This document shows, one piece after another, positions 1 through 11,309 of a stretch of DNA of 64,000 nt. The stretch comes from Magnolia sinica (Eukaryota > Streptophyta > Magnoliopsida > Magnoliales > Magnoliaceae): the NCBI RefSeq assembly GCF_029962835.1, contig NC_080583.1:50199658-50263657 (forward strand), given 5' to 3'. A program made the position numbers and the translations under genes. Position 1 is the stretch's first letter; every line of letters starts with the position of its first letter. A model generated the notes under the pieces. That model did no database searches. It was not told the origin of the DNA and saw nothing but the letters and a program-made list of their open reading frames with translations.

Positions 1-866
1 GGTTCCCACACATCTAGTTTCTGGACGGTGTGGACAGACCCATCCATGATGGCTAGCCCCACAGCATAGAGGAAACGCATGCATCATTGGTGGGCCACAC
101 ATCAAGGGATAGAGAGGGAGAGAGAAAAAATGGATGGAGAAGGGGCCCCGCCACTATGGGCCCCTCAATACAATGTATACATCAAAATGGGTCCCACCAC
201 AAGTGGGCCCTCAAATCATCAAAATCAAATCATAAATCACCCACCTTTGATCTTCTCCTCCTCCTTCCGCCAAAGCATCGTAGAGCTCCAAAGGACAAAC
301 TTCAATGGTTGAGATTCGTTTTGGAGGGTGGGGATGGGAGATAGGAAGTGGGTCACACAAAGCTCTTTCATGGAGCTTGCTTGGACGTGGGTTACTTGGG
401 AGGAAATGAGAGAGAGAGAGAGATGAGAGAGAGAGTGATGGGTGAGTGATGGGGTGTGATGGGTGAGTGAGTGATAGATGTGTACTTGTGTAAGAGAGAG
501 TGTTGACTTTTGGGGAGGGTGTTTGTACTTGGGGATGAAATGGAGTGATGGGTTGTACTTTGATTGATTGATGTGACGTGTCATAGAGATTCTCTCAGAA
601 TTGTAACACGCGGTGTTTTCCTCGAACTGAACGCGACCCATATCGCCTGGCTTGGGTATTGCCTCAGCACGTGAGACACGGCGCTAGAACAGCAGGGATA
701 GCACAGTCGCACTGGTACAAGTCTCGGGTCGAGTTGACTCAGATATGCAGGACTTGTCTTAGGCGTACGCGCAATCGTCAGTTACAGGTCACGGGTCACC
801 GGAATTCGATCGGGAGGACTGTGGAAGCCTATGGAATGGTACGATCTAGGATACGGATCTTATAGG
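1..866 (+). repeat. R1: dispersed repeat copy, left part outside window
   Basis: Non-coding repeat that matches 6060-7050 in inverted orientation. Shared landmarks are the 'CCCCGCCACTATGG' block (about 147-161), the 'TTGGAGGGTGGGGATGGGAGA' type block (about 322), a GA-rich stretch, the 'GAGATTCTCTCAGAAT' block (about 586) and the 'GGGTCGAGTTGACTC' block (about 725). Similarity fades at about 855-866, where the integrase remnant of G1 begins, so this is an insertion junction or deletion edge. A (GA)n run sits near 408-434. Short reading frames here run through low-complexity sequence and look non-coding. The class is unresolved; it resembles part of a long gypsy LTR. Confidence 0.6.
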
Positions 867-869
867 CAA

Positions 870-1860
870 CTATTCACTTTGAAAATGCTACCATTCACCA
901 GTTTTTTATCTCGACGACCCCATGAGGATAAATCATTTTGACTTTAAAGGGGCCGGTCTAACGAGATCTCAATTTATCGGGAAAAAGATGAATTCTCAAG
1001 TTATACAAAAGGACTTTCTGGTTTGGTTCAAAGTTTTTCTGAATAATATTTTTTTTCATAGAACACCTTCATTTTGTCCTTATATACCTAAGAGTTCTTG
1101 TAACCCTCATTCTGGATTTCTTCAAGTTAATTAAGTTGTAACTTACGTAGTGAGCCAGCTTTGTCGAGATTAAAGTTGAAATTATTTATAGCTCAATATG
1201 CCTTATGTTCTAACTCTATAGGTAAGTGGCAAGCCTTCCCATAGACAAGTCTATAAGGTGACATACCAATAGAGGTTTTATATGTCGTACGGTAAGTCCA
1301 CAACTCATCAATTAGAGAAAGTGACCAATCCTTGTAATATGGGTTTATTGTTTTCTCTAGAATTTATTTAATCTCCCTATTTGATATTTCATCTTAGTTT
1401 CTCATCTAAGGATGATTGGGGGTGCTCATTTTATGTGAAATACTATATTTCTTCATTAATGTTTTGAATGGTCTATTACAAAAGTGATATCCTCCATTAC
1501 TTATGATGACTCAGGGTGTTCCGAACCTGGATAAAATATTTTCTTTCAAAAAATTAATGACCATCTAATGGACATTATTCTGATACAGAATTACCTCAAC
1601 CCACTTGGAGACATAATTGACGGTGAGAAGAATATAAAGATTTCCAAAAGATGTAGGGAATAGTCCCATGAAATCGATGCCCCAACAATCGAGTGCTCAA
1701 TAATTAGAATGGGATTCAACGACATCAAAATTCGATAGGATAATCCTCCCAAATTTTGACACCTCTTGCACATTTTGTAGAGTTCGTTAGTATCTTTGAA
1801 CATAATGGGCTAATAACCGCTGAATTTTCGCGGTGGTCTTTTTAGCCAAAAAAGTGGCCA
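870..1860 (-). pseudogene. G1 integrase remnant
   Basis: Decayed integrase of the gypsy element G1. Near 1803-1700 the minus strand encodes the zinc-binding C-x2-C part ('CKRCQNLG') followed by the 'LNPIL' lead-in to the catalytic core. Near 1270-1140 it encodes the late core block, which can be read as '[12 protein letters not shown]' once frames are switched. At about 960-1000 comes the C-terminal part with 'KVLLYNLRI' and 'DKLRSR', and at about 870-890 the final 'FKVNS' block typical of this group. Several stops and frameshifts separate these blocks, so no functional enzyme is possible. It lies downstream of the RNase H as expected, and R1 begins immediately after its end. Confidence 0.8.
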
Positions 1861-1968
1861 TCACACGCACATGAATGGAAAAAAGGAGATGACAATGTTT
1901 TATTCATGATCGAGCACACATCTCCCTATGATTTCGTTTGGGCAATATTTAAAAGGATAAGGATCATC

Positions 1969-2933
1969 TTAGAATAACTTGCGTACCTTGGTAAATAATT
2001 TCTTCTTATCTTGTGCATTCCAATTAGTGGAAATTGTACATGTGGCAAGATAATTGGCAATGTCAGTATACCAAGGTAATTGGTAGACTAAGAAGAGTTC
2101 TTCATCAAGGAATATTTCATTAATAGGCGACGTCTCCATGGAATCAAATAGGACAAGCCGAAAGAATTGGTCAACCAGTACATTTTCTACTTCTTTCTTA
2201 TCTCTGATTTCAAGGTTGAACTCTTGGAGTAGAATGATCCATCTCAGCAAAAGAGGATTAACATCATTCTTATAAATGTACTTTAATGCTGCATGGTCTA
2301 TAAAGATGATAATCTTGGATCCTATCAAGTAGAACCTAAACTTGTCCAAGGCGAACACTATGGCTCGAAGTTCCTTTTCCGTAGTGGAGTAGTTCACTTG
2401 GGCAGGGTTTAGAATTCTACTAGCATACTAGATGACATAGGGCTTCTTCTTTTTTCTTTGGCCCAACACTACCCCAATTGCATAGTCACTTAAATCGCAC
2501 ATGATTTCAAAAGCTACACTCCAATCAAGTGGTTGCATGATGGAAGCTCTTGTCAACATACCTTTGAACTTGGTGAAAGCTTTTTTGCATTCCTCGCTCC
2601 ACTTAAAGGAAGTTTTCTTTTGAAGAATATTACATAAAGGACAAGAGATGAGACTAAAGTCCCTTATAAACCTTTAGTAGAATCATATGTGTCCTGAGAA
2701 GGATCACACCTTGTGTATTCTCTTGAGTGGTTGTAGGTTAGAGATTAAGTCGATTTTAGCTTTATCTACCTCAATTCCATTGGAGGATATAATGTGTCCA
2801 AGGATTGTTCCTTTCTAGACCATAAAATGATATTTTTTCCAATTTAGCACAAGGTTTTTTTCTTCACATCTCTTCAACACCAATTTTAAGTCCTTAAGGT
2901 ACTCATTAAAGAATGAACCAAAGTGTCACACCC
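1969..2933 (-). pseudogene. G1 reverse transcriptase (C-terminal half) and RNase H
   Basis: The minus strand from 2933 encodes the thumb region of a gypsy reverse transcriptase, including 'KNLVLNWKKYHFMV' and 'GTILGHIISSNGIEVDKAK'. Around 2397-1969 comes the RNase H, with 'YSTTEKELRAIVFALDKFR' and the 'FIDHAALKYI' block. In the family that block reads TDHAALK and contains a catalytic aspartate, which is kept here. A 142-codon open stretch survives, but stops interrupt the rest. The N-terminal half lies at 14451-15045, beyond element I1. About 40-55 codons around the expected YVDD/FMDD catalytic box are missing between the two halves, so the junction also involved a deletion. Confidence 0.88.
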
Positions 2934-5030
2934 TGAAAATTGGCACCCAAGTACATAAACTCCGATCCTGAGTTTTCGGGTGTTAACTAAATAAAATGCA
3001 CATGTGACCTCATTCATATTCATACTTATTTTATACACGAGTAATCAGAGTAGCGCAATTTAAATTAGCGGATCCAAAGCGAGGTAGAGATAACAAAAAT
3101 TACTAAATATGGGGTTGACAATACAGATACAATTAAAATATGGTGTCTGCCCAAATGAGGATTATACAAGACACAATATACATACCCAAAAATTATTAAA
3201 GTGTAAGTTTTTAGTTTGGTCCAATCCTCTAAAACACAACGTCGGTGGTGCAAGCCACTTTAGGCCTATCCATTTGAAATCTTGATAGTACCTGCATCGA
3301 TAATATCATTTGGTTGGTGTTTTAAAACGGTATCCCAAAGTGGGAGTGAGTGATCAACTCAATGGTCCATTAAGTTACACGAGCTATCAAATCCACATAC
3401 AAAATTAATGAAAAGCAATTTAAGCATATAGTCCTTAGATACTTTTGTTAATGCACATGCATGATATTGTGATATGATGCATGCCCTTACCATCCAACAA
3501 TCCCTCAAACGACACCATCTATACGTTCATATATGACCAACACTCCCTCAATGCGACCTCGACTGCTGAGTCGCTAACTTATACTAATGCAATGCTATGA
3601 ATGTTCATGTTAGCCGAGTATTTAATTAAGTCTGTTTATTCAACAATATTGGAAAGCTGAAACACCTCCATTTAATCAATGACCTTATCCAAATCACTTA
3701 GCCCAGGGAAACTGTAGCGACTCTAAGCCTGCGATCCATTATCCAAATTTAGGTATCACCCATTTGTCTCATAGATCAATAATTTCAAAGGTAAGGCATG
3801 ATACCCAAAGGTATGAGGATCAACTCGGTATATGTCGTCACTCAAACACCGAGTATGATCACTTAGATCTAAGGTGTGGGCTTGTCAGTTAACCAAATCA
3901 CCACAAGGAAAAGGGCTCGTCACCCAATTCCATTCATACCCAGGTCGTTCGAATGGTACTCTGGTACGGAACCATTGGCCAGGTAATTTGACAAGGGCCG
4001 TTCAAACAAGGACCTATCACCTCATGTGCTCGTTGGTCGCTATGGGGAGGCTCGTCACCTTAGCATAAGCCAACAACACAGACAAAGTGTCCTGTACCAT
4101 CATGCCCGGCTCCCGATACTTGGGGATTGTATCACTAATGGTTAATAATAGGCCTCTCAAAGGTATGAGGTGCTTCATATTCAGGCACGCGTGATCATAC
4201 ATGGTGAACACACGTGGTTGGTTGGCTATTAGGGTAATTCAATTGACTCGAACAAACTCTAGCATAACCGACATTGGGTGCAAGCATCTCGTGTAGTCCG
4301 ACTACTGTCAGTTATTCGCATTCAGCCCGAATCAATTGGACTAGTTTGGAGCGGCCAACCTAGTCGGGGTTACCCTCCTAGTTCTGTGGTTTGCCAGCCA
4401 ACCCGACAATCCAGGTAGTCTCAGTCAGTCAACCACACTAATAAATTGACTAACGTGACTTTATAGAGGGATGTAAATAGTGATTCAGAGAATTTCACTC
4501 TATTGGGCATTTTATCGAACATGTATGTGGCATTACACTAAGCTAATAATTTATGGTAAGTGAGTGGGGATACAAGTGCGCTGGTTAGTAAGCATTCATC
4601 TACATAGTATCTTAATCATCAATCAACACTTATTAGTACACATACATCCACATGCAACCAATAACAACTAGCACTGATTAGCATGCATCCGTCTATGCAT
4701 TACACAATCATAAATTGACACTAATTATCATGCATTGGCCCAAGCATTACCCTAATCAATAATCGGCATTGGTTATCATGCATCCGTCTACGCACTACAC
4801 ATTCACAAATCAACACTAACTATCATGCATTCATCTATTCACTACATAAACCATTAATTGTGGCATGGGTTTGATAATTGACAACCTAAGGGTAATGGTC
4901 TGCACCTAGAAGTGGTTCGTTAATTTTTTAGTGCTGCCCCTATAGTTAGGGTCTGTTGATTAGCATGTCGATGCCCTTTCTCTTGTTACCGTGCTATTTC
5001 CTTTTGGGGGCCCACTTCTGAAGGAGAAAA
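2934..5030 (-). repeat. I1 3' LTR, R/U5 portion (Tekay-like organisation)
   Basis: The minus-strand LTR ends at 2934 (TGTCACACCC on the plus strand). The body shares scattered motifs with the G3 LTR at 31150-34189: 'GAGTGAGTGATCAACTCA' (near 3344), the 'TGATGCATGCCC' block, repeated 'GGCTCGTCACC' (near 4050) and 'CATCATGCCCGGCTC' (near 4098). This points to a related chromovirus LTR of another subfamily. Further right, a 'TTATCATGCATYCRTCTA' unit recurs several times between about 4680 and 4840. No coding potential is seen. Confidence 0.55.
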
Positions 5031-5084
5031 ATATCCATATGATAGTTCTATGTATAGGCATCAAAAATAAAATTTTAGTTCTCA

Positions 5085-5800
5085 TTAATCATGCATGCAC
5101 AAGTATTTTGAAGGCCTAAACATGGGTGCTTGGGAGAGCTGTGTAGAAATTACCCTTGGCCATTTTTGGGCGTGTCCCACGATTAGGTGGGGCCACCTTT
5201 TGGCATGCCATTAGGTTTCTTTGGTAGCCATATGTGTGGCCTTCAAAATACAAATAGTGTGGTTCACTGGATTTGCACATATGAGTTTTGGCATAAGGCC
5301 AAACATAGGCATTTCAATTTTTCTATGCAGGATTTTCTGCACAACTACGCCCAGTCTTATTTGAGATCCACTCCCCAATTATATGGGGTCCACTACTTTA
5401 AAAGGAAAAAGAGAATTTGGTAGAGTTATATATTTACTTCAAAACCCACAAGGTAACCCTACTTAATCATGCATGTACAATTTTTAGTGAAGACTCAAAC
5501 TTGGGTGCATGGAAGAAATGTGCAGGAAACACAATGCAAAATTAGTTTTGGCCCGATTTTGAGTATGTCCCATGATCACAAGGGACCACCTTTCAGTGTG
5601 TTGTGAGGTGACCTTGGTAGTACTATATATTTACTTCAAAAAGTATAAGATGGGACCAACTGGTTATGCACACAAAATATTTGGTATAGGGCCGAACATA
5701 GGTAATTTAATTTTCTGCACAACTGTGCCTTACCCCATTTTAAGATGCACTCCCTGATCATGTGGGGTCTTAGTTAACCCAAGTAAAATATAATTTCTCT
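5085..5800. repeat. Diverged tandem duplication, about 375-bp unit
   Basis: Two direct, diverged copies lie side by side at about 5085-5460 and 5460-5800. Each begins near 'TTAATCATGCATG', contains 'CTTGGGTGC/CATGGGTGC', 'GGTTATGCACA/GATTTGCACA' and 'TTCTGCACAACT', and ends with 'CCCTGATCATGTGGGGTC/CCCCAATTATATGGGGTC'. Nothing coding is evident. The stretch 5800-6060 beyond it holds no recognisable feature. Confidence 0.55.
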
Positions 5801-6059
5801 ATTCATTAGTATAGCTTAAAGTTTCCAAGTGGTGGCCTACTCATATCTTGTGCGTGGGGTCCATTACAGAGGCCTAAAGTTGGTACAAAACACAAAAACA
5901 AACAGATAGTTTTCAGTAATGGGGTCTATCACAACTTTGGGCCCAATTTCCAAACACTTAGGGATCATTCTAGACAAAAAGGTGGGACATCTGGTACACT
6001 TATAGGTTAAGTGCATCCACTAGAATTGGAATAGAAAAATTGAACTACTATACATGCTT

Positions 6060-7050
6060 GTGTTTGGGATTGTATGAGACCCGTACCGTTCCGTATGCCT
6101 CCGCGGTCCTCCCAATCAAATTTCGGTGACCTACGATCTGTTATCAGTGTTTGTACGTGATCTTGAGTCGTGTCCCATATCGGAGTTGACTCGACTTGAA
6201 ACTTGTACCCTAGCGACCGCACCGTCACCGCGGTTCCAACACCGTGACTCGTGCAACAATCTAATACCCGGGCCAGGAGATGTGGAACCGCGTTCATTCT
6301 AAATTCTGAGAGAATCTCTACGACCCATCACATCAATCAATCAAGTACACATCATTTCACAAGTCAAGTTCACCACGCATGCCCCATGCCACCTCACCCC
6401 TCATAAGTCAACTCTCTCTCTCTCTCCCCACTCATCCCTCTTTTACCCAAAATTCAACTAAACCCATTCCTTTCCATTCCCTTCCTTACAACACCCATTC
6501 CACCCATCCCTTATCATCCCATCACTCATCTCTCTCTCCCATTTCAAACTAATTCAACCAGGCAACCATGGGAGGTGGACGTCCAACCTCTCCATGAGAA
6601 AGAGCTAGGTGTGGCCTACCTTCCTACCTCCCATCTCCACCCTCCAAAATCAATCTTAACTGTTGAATCTTGATTCTTGTAGCTCTAGAACCTGTTGATG
6701 GAAGAAGGAAGAAGAGACCTTGAGGTAGGTGATCTTATTTTGTGATTTGAGGGCCCACTTATGGTGGGACCCATCTTAATGTATGCATTGTATAGGGAGG
6801 GTCCATAGTGGCGGGGTCTCTCCCCTTCTCTCTCTCTCTCTCCTTTAATTTTTTATGATGATTATGATGTGTGGCCCACCTGATGTATAAGGCGCATCCA
6901 GACCATCCATTAATTGGGCCAGTAGCACAGGACACTGCTGGATACCATTCAGCAGTTGCATGGCCCACCGAGTTGTGTCCCATCCTCACCATCCTTGCTG
7001 GACCCCTGGATGAAGGGAGAAAACAAATATTAGTTTGATGCACGTGGTGC
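6060..7050 (-). repeat. R2: inverted second copy of repeat R1
   Basis: The reverse complement of this interval aligns with 1-866 over most of its length: the 'GGGTCGAGTTGACTC'-like block, 'GAGATTCTCTCAGAAT', a GA-rich run (6413-6427 and 6822-6842 on the plus strand as CT), the 'GGAGGGTGG.GATGGGAG' block and the 'CCCCGCCACTATGG' block. It lies inside the I1 LTR region. Its right boundary is not sharp because it merges into the GTGGGGCCCACC-type repeats. No coding potential is seen. Confidence 0.65.
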
Positions 7051-8040
7051 CCACCAGATGTATGCGTTGTATTTTACACTATCCAATGCTGGACGGAGAT
7101 AAGTGGGGCCCACTTTAATGCATGTATTCTATATCAAAACTGTCCATCTAGACGGTGTAGCCTTAGCTATTATTTGACTTCAACAAACTTGGTGGACCCC
7201 CATGACGTACGTATAATATCTGGACCGTCCATCTATGTAGACCCCACCTACTTAGCTGTTGTGTTGACATCAACAAGCGTGGGGCCCACCTTAATGATTT
7301 CTTGTATATCCCAGCCATCCAACACGTCTGAACAGTGGGTACTTACCATGATGTAAGTGTTATTTCCACACCATCCAAATGGGACGGTGGGCCCTGTACG
7401 TGTGGCATCCACATCATCCATTAGGGAGGGTGGGATCCACCGTGATGTATGCTGGGTGTGGGACCCACCAGGCATGCTATATCTTGGTCGTCCATTAATA
7501 GATATCCAGACCCTGGACGTTTAAACAACAACAACAACAACAACAACAACATAATAATAATAATAATAATAATATATAACTAGTGGGCCACATGTGTGGA
7601 CCCACCTTAATGTTGTTGTATATAAACCATCCATTAGAGGATGCTGCTGGATTGATGTCCAGCGCGCAGCCATGGGGTCACTGTGATGTGTATTCGAGAT
7701 GGATGGTGGGGATCACCATTGTATATCATTGATGATCTGACGTAAGCGGTTCTGTGGGCCCCTGCATGAGGTATGTGGTATATCCCAATCATCTGTCCAT
7801 TTAGACAGTGGGGCCCCTGATGTATGTGTTTACATCTAAGCCATCCAACATGGCCCACCTTGATGCATTCTCACCATGGTATGTGTTTTATCCCACCGTT
7901 CATCTGGGCAGTGGGGACTACTGTGATATGTGTTTCATCTACACCATCCATCTGTTTGGCTGACAAACGTCAGTAAGTTCCGTGGGGCCCACTTGATTTA
8001 TGTGGTCTATTCCACTCTGCTCATCTGTTTTACATCCATG
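6960..8040. repeat. Degenerate GTGGGGCCCACC / ATGTATGTGTT / CCATCCAT repeats
   Basis: Imperfect units of about 60-100 bp recur through this stretch. Each has a core like 'GTGGGGCCCACCTTAATG', then 'ATGTATG(T/C)(G/A)TT', then 'CACCATCCA' or 'CCGTCCATC', often with 'GGACGGTG'. The units diverge too much to be a simple satellite. The same vocabulary appears in R1 (1-250) and near 11390-12070, so it belongs to the long LTRs here. No coding potential is seen. Confidence 0.55.
7527..7577. repeat. Microsatellite (ACA)n then (ATA)n
   Basis: An uninterrupted run of AAC/ACA trinucleotides passes into a run of AAT/ATA trinucleotides inside the degenerate GTGGGGCCCACC region. Confidence 0.95.
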
Positions 8041-9480
8041 TTGTCCATCTTATTAATGAGGCCCGATGTGATGTTTATATGGCCCATGTGGTGAGGCCCA
8101 ATGTGATGTTTATGTGGCCATGAATGAGGCCTGTTGTGATATATATTGGGCCCAAGTGATGAGGCCCATTATGATGCATTTGAGGGCCAAGCGATGGGGC
8201 CCATTATGATGTATATGAGGCCCATTGATGCGCCCACTTAAAGTTTATGATGCCCATTAGTGCGGCCCATTAATACAACCCACTTGATGTTTATGAGGCC
8301 CATTAGTGTGGCCCACTTAATATATATAAGGCCCACCTATTGTATGAGGCCGATGTGATGTATTTATGGCCCATGTGCAGGGCCCACCTGTTGTGTATTT
8401 GAGGGCTATATATTTTGGCCCTTGAAAGAGGCCTGACTTGCATATTAGGCCCAAGTATGCGACCCATTGCGAGGTGTATGGTGATGTATATGATGAGGCC
8501 CATTATGATGTATTCAAGGCCTATGGGCAAGGCCCATTGTGATATGTATTAAGCATATGACGTGTGGCCCATTTGATGTATTCAAGGCCTAGATACGTGG
8601 CCCATTTGATGCATATGAGACCCATGTGTAGGGCCCACATGTTATGTATTTGAGGCCCATGGGTTGAGGCCCAATGTAATGTATATAAGGACCATGAGTG
8701 GACCCAATGAGACGTATCTGAGGCCTTTGTGTAGGCTAAATGTGATGTATATGAGGCCCATTGTGATGTGAGATTCCACTATGATGTATGTAATGATATT
8801 TATGGTGAACACTGTTTGGGAGTGATGTTGGTTGAATGTCCACATTGATAGGCAATGATGGTTGGATGTCCACATTGTGACCTTCCCTTAGGCCTTGTTA
8901 GGCCCATTCTCATCGATTCCAATTGTTGAGGCCGATTATCGAGGCCAATTTCGATTGTCGAGGCCAATTTCGATTGTCGAGGCCGATTGTTAAGGCCGAT
9001 TCTGATTCTAATTGTCGAGGCCAATTCTGATTGTCAAGGCCAATTATCGAGGCCGATTTTAATTGTCGAGGCCAATTGTTGAGGCCAATTTGGAATCCGA
9101 TTGTCGAGGACGATTGCTGAGGCTGATTCCAATTCCGATTGTTGAGGCCCAATGTGATGTATATGTGGCCATATTTGAGGCTCATTGTGATGTGCATTTA
9201 GCTCGTCTTTGAGGCCCAATGTGATGTATATGCGGCCCGTATTTAAGGCTTGTTGTGATGTGTATTCAGCCCGCATTTAAGGCCCAATGTGATGTATATG
9301 AGGCTTATGTGATGAAGCCAATTGTGATGCATTTGAGGGCCAGGCGATAGAGCCCATTATCATGTTGTTAGGCCCATGTGAAAGGCCCATCGTGATGTGT
9401 ATTAAGCTCTTGAGTGAGGCCCATGGTGTTGTATATTTGGCCGTTGTGTGAGGCTATGGGTCCACTATATGTTAGGCTCT
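8040..9480. repeat. Minisatellite-like array of GAGGCCCA-TTGTGATGTATATG units
   Basis: Dozens of imperfect units of roughly 30-45 bp alternate a 'GAGGCCCA' box with 'TGTGATGTATATG' or 'TTGATGTATTCAAGG'. Several open reading frames cross the array on the minus strand. They are by-products of the repeat (periodic residues, no domain) and are not genes. A tighter sub-array lies at 8920-9160. Confidence 0.75.
8920..9160. repeat. Short-unit minisatellite GAGGCCAATTTCGATTGTC
   Basis: Inside the longer array, units of 12-24 bp built on 'GAGGCC(A/G)ATT' and 'TCGATTGTC' are tandemly repeated about a dozen times. Two neighbouring units near 8941-8980 are identical, which suggests recent slippage or unequal exchange. 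A trace recurs at 9526-9545. Confidence 0.8.
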
Positions 9481-9489
9481 ATGTGGGTC

Positions 9490-11309
9490 ATTCCTTAGGG
9501 GCAATGTTGGTTAAATGTCCACATTATCGAGGTCGATTGTCGATACCGGTTATTAATACCGATTATGAGTATGTGACAGCATAGCATCATGATACATGCC
9601 CATATGCATCATATGCATGTTTGTTATGAGATGTGGTTGACCATTGCATACGTCATCGAGCAGGTTGCTATAAGACTCCTTAATAGGTAAAGGTTATCTC
9701 ACATGAGTGCACGGTATGTGCAGGATTGATACATGACTGGATTGTATGACTCATGCACCTTGCATTGTGTGTGGTGATTACTGTACGCCTTAGCGACATC
9801 AGGGTCGTAACCTCCACAGGCATATCATAGATGGTCAGATGGGACACTAAAAATCTATTATTAGTATCAGGCTGCCATAGATGGCCTTGGGTGAAAATTC
9901 CTAAACCCTCTTAGTACTAGAGGATGCCCCAATGTCGAGACCGAGTGGATATATATGAGCGCATGAGGGCCGTATACCAGTACGCTGCATCTCCCACTGT
10001 GTTGTGGTCGGTTGGGAGGGGGTGTGGCCTTACCCGATTAAGGGAGTAGGAATAGGTAGGTTGAGTCTGACCAACTCCTAAATGAGTCCACTATCGATGA
10101 GCCGAGCCCATATTGGTAGGCGGGTAGTGAGATCTCTTCCACTTACCTAGTTATATTATGCGCTTGATGGGGCGGCAAGCTAGCGTAGAGTGTACTAGAC
10201 CCCGGTGATGATCCCAGAGATGAACGGTACTGATATGTGGACTTATTGAGTAGGAGTTGCATACTCATTCATTCATTCATTCACTATCCACTCGAGCTGG
10301 TGGTGTGTAACACTTTCACAATGGCTAGGATTTCGGTTAGGGCGCGCAACTAGCCTGAGATCAGGAGTTTACCACATTGAGTCTGACTGTCCAAATTAGG
10401 TATAGGACTGGTTTGGATAGAAATCCCTTGTGATAGACCCCATAGTCGGTGATACTACGTACTATCATCCCTACTTCACACTCCAATATGGTCATTCGAT
10501 TCGCACAGCATATTGCATTACATCCGCGGCATATAGCATTTTGGGTTACTATGTTTCTACATTTATATAGTCTAGATATGGCTAATGGAATTCGTGAACT
10601 CATCAAGAATTGTATATTACATTGCATCCTCGATATCGGATATCTGGTTCATTATGTTTTCGCATTACATAGCCAATTTACATTGCTTTCTTTGTATATG
10701 ACATTGGCTTACTATGTCTTTTCATCGTATATTCTGGATGAGGTTAATGATATTTTTATAGACTTTTCAGTATTTCTGCTTACTCTGATATTATATTATA
10801 TATAGACTTGCAGTATTTTTGCTTACTCTGATATCGTATGATTCATGATCTTACCAGTATTTCCGACATTGTATGATTATGACATTGTATTTGTACGCTT
10901 GGCACTTATCTTGCGTACACACTTTCACCACCCTCTAAGCTTTCTAAAGCTTATACACGATAGATGCGTGCAAGTGATGTTGGTCACAGTGGCGTTGAGC
11001 TTGGAGCGTGTAGCTGTCCTCCGGAGCTTTGATTTTATTTTGACATATGTATTTCCCTTTCAGCATTGTATTCAGAGTTTATATTAGTGGATATGTGATG
11101 ATGATGTTGCTTTTGTAATTTAGGTAAACTTGTGGTTATGATTCTTACGAGATAAATGTACGTTGGAAAATCCTCCTTGTAGGATCCCAGGATCGAAACC
11201 TGGTATATGGGCACTGGGCGCCAAGAATGGGGCACTACGAAGGCTGTCGACACCAGATTCGACGTTCGGGATTACTGTGAAGATGATTTCTGGGTTTAGG
11301 GCGTGACAA
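9490..11309 (+). repeat. 3' end of a plus-strand gypsy-type LTR nested in I1
   Basis: This interval has the organisation of the last part of a long chromovirus LTR in plus orientation. It ends at 11309 with 'GGGCGTGACA', matching the way related LTRs here end ('GGGCGTTACA'). Inside are a (TTCA)n run (about 10264-10285) and long AT-rich stretches. The start of this LTR is not identified; it lies somewhere between about 5040 and 9500, so R2 and the arrays above may be part of it. No gene is seen. Confidence 0.4.

Noticed and set aside
237-641. 134-codon open frame on the minus strand
   Set aside because: It runs through the GA/CT-rich stretch of repeat R1, has low-complexity His/Ser/Leu composition and has no counterpart in R2.
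8303-9276. Five overlapping minus-strand open frames with periodic peptides ('NRPRQ', 'GLNN')
   Set aside because: They translate the minisatellite units. Periodicity follows the DNA repeat and there is no start context or domain.
8040-9480. CRISPR-like array
   Set aside because: Units are diverged and directly adjacent, without unique spacers of constant length, and the DNA is plant.
5030-11309. A complete nested plus-strand LTR element with clear borders
   Set aside because: Only the right end (11309) is convincing. No matching start with a duplication of the bases after 11309 (AATAT) was found, so no full element is called.
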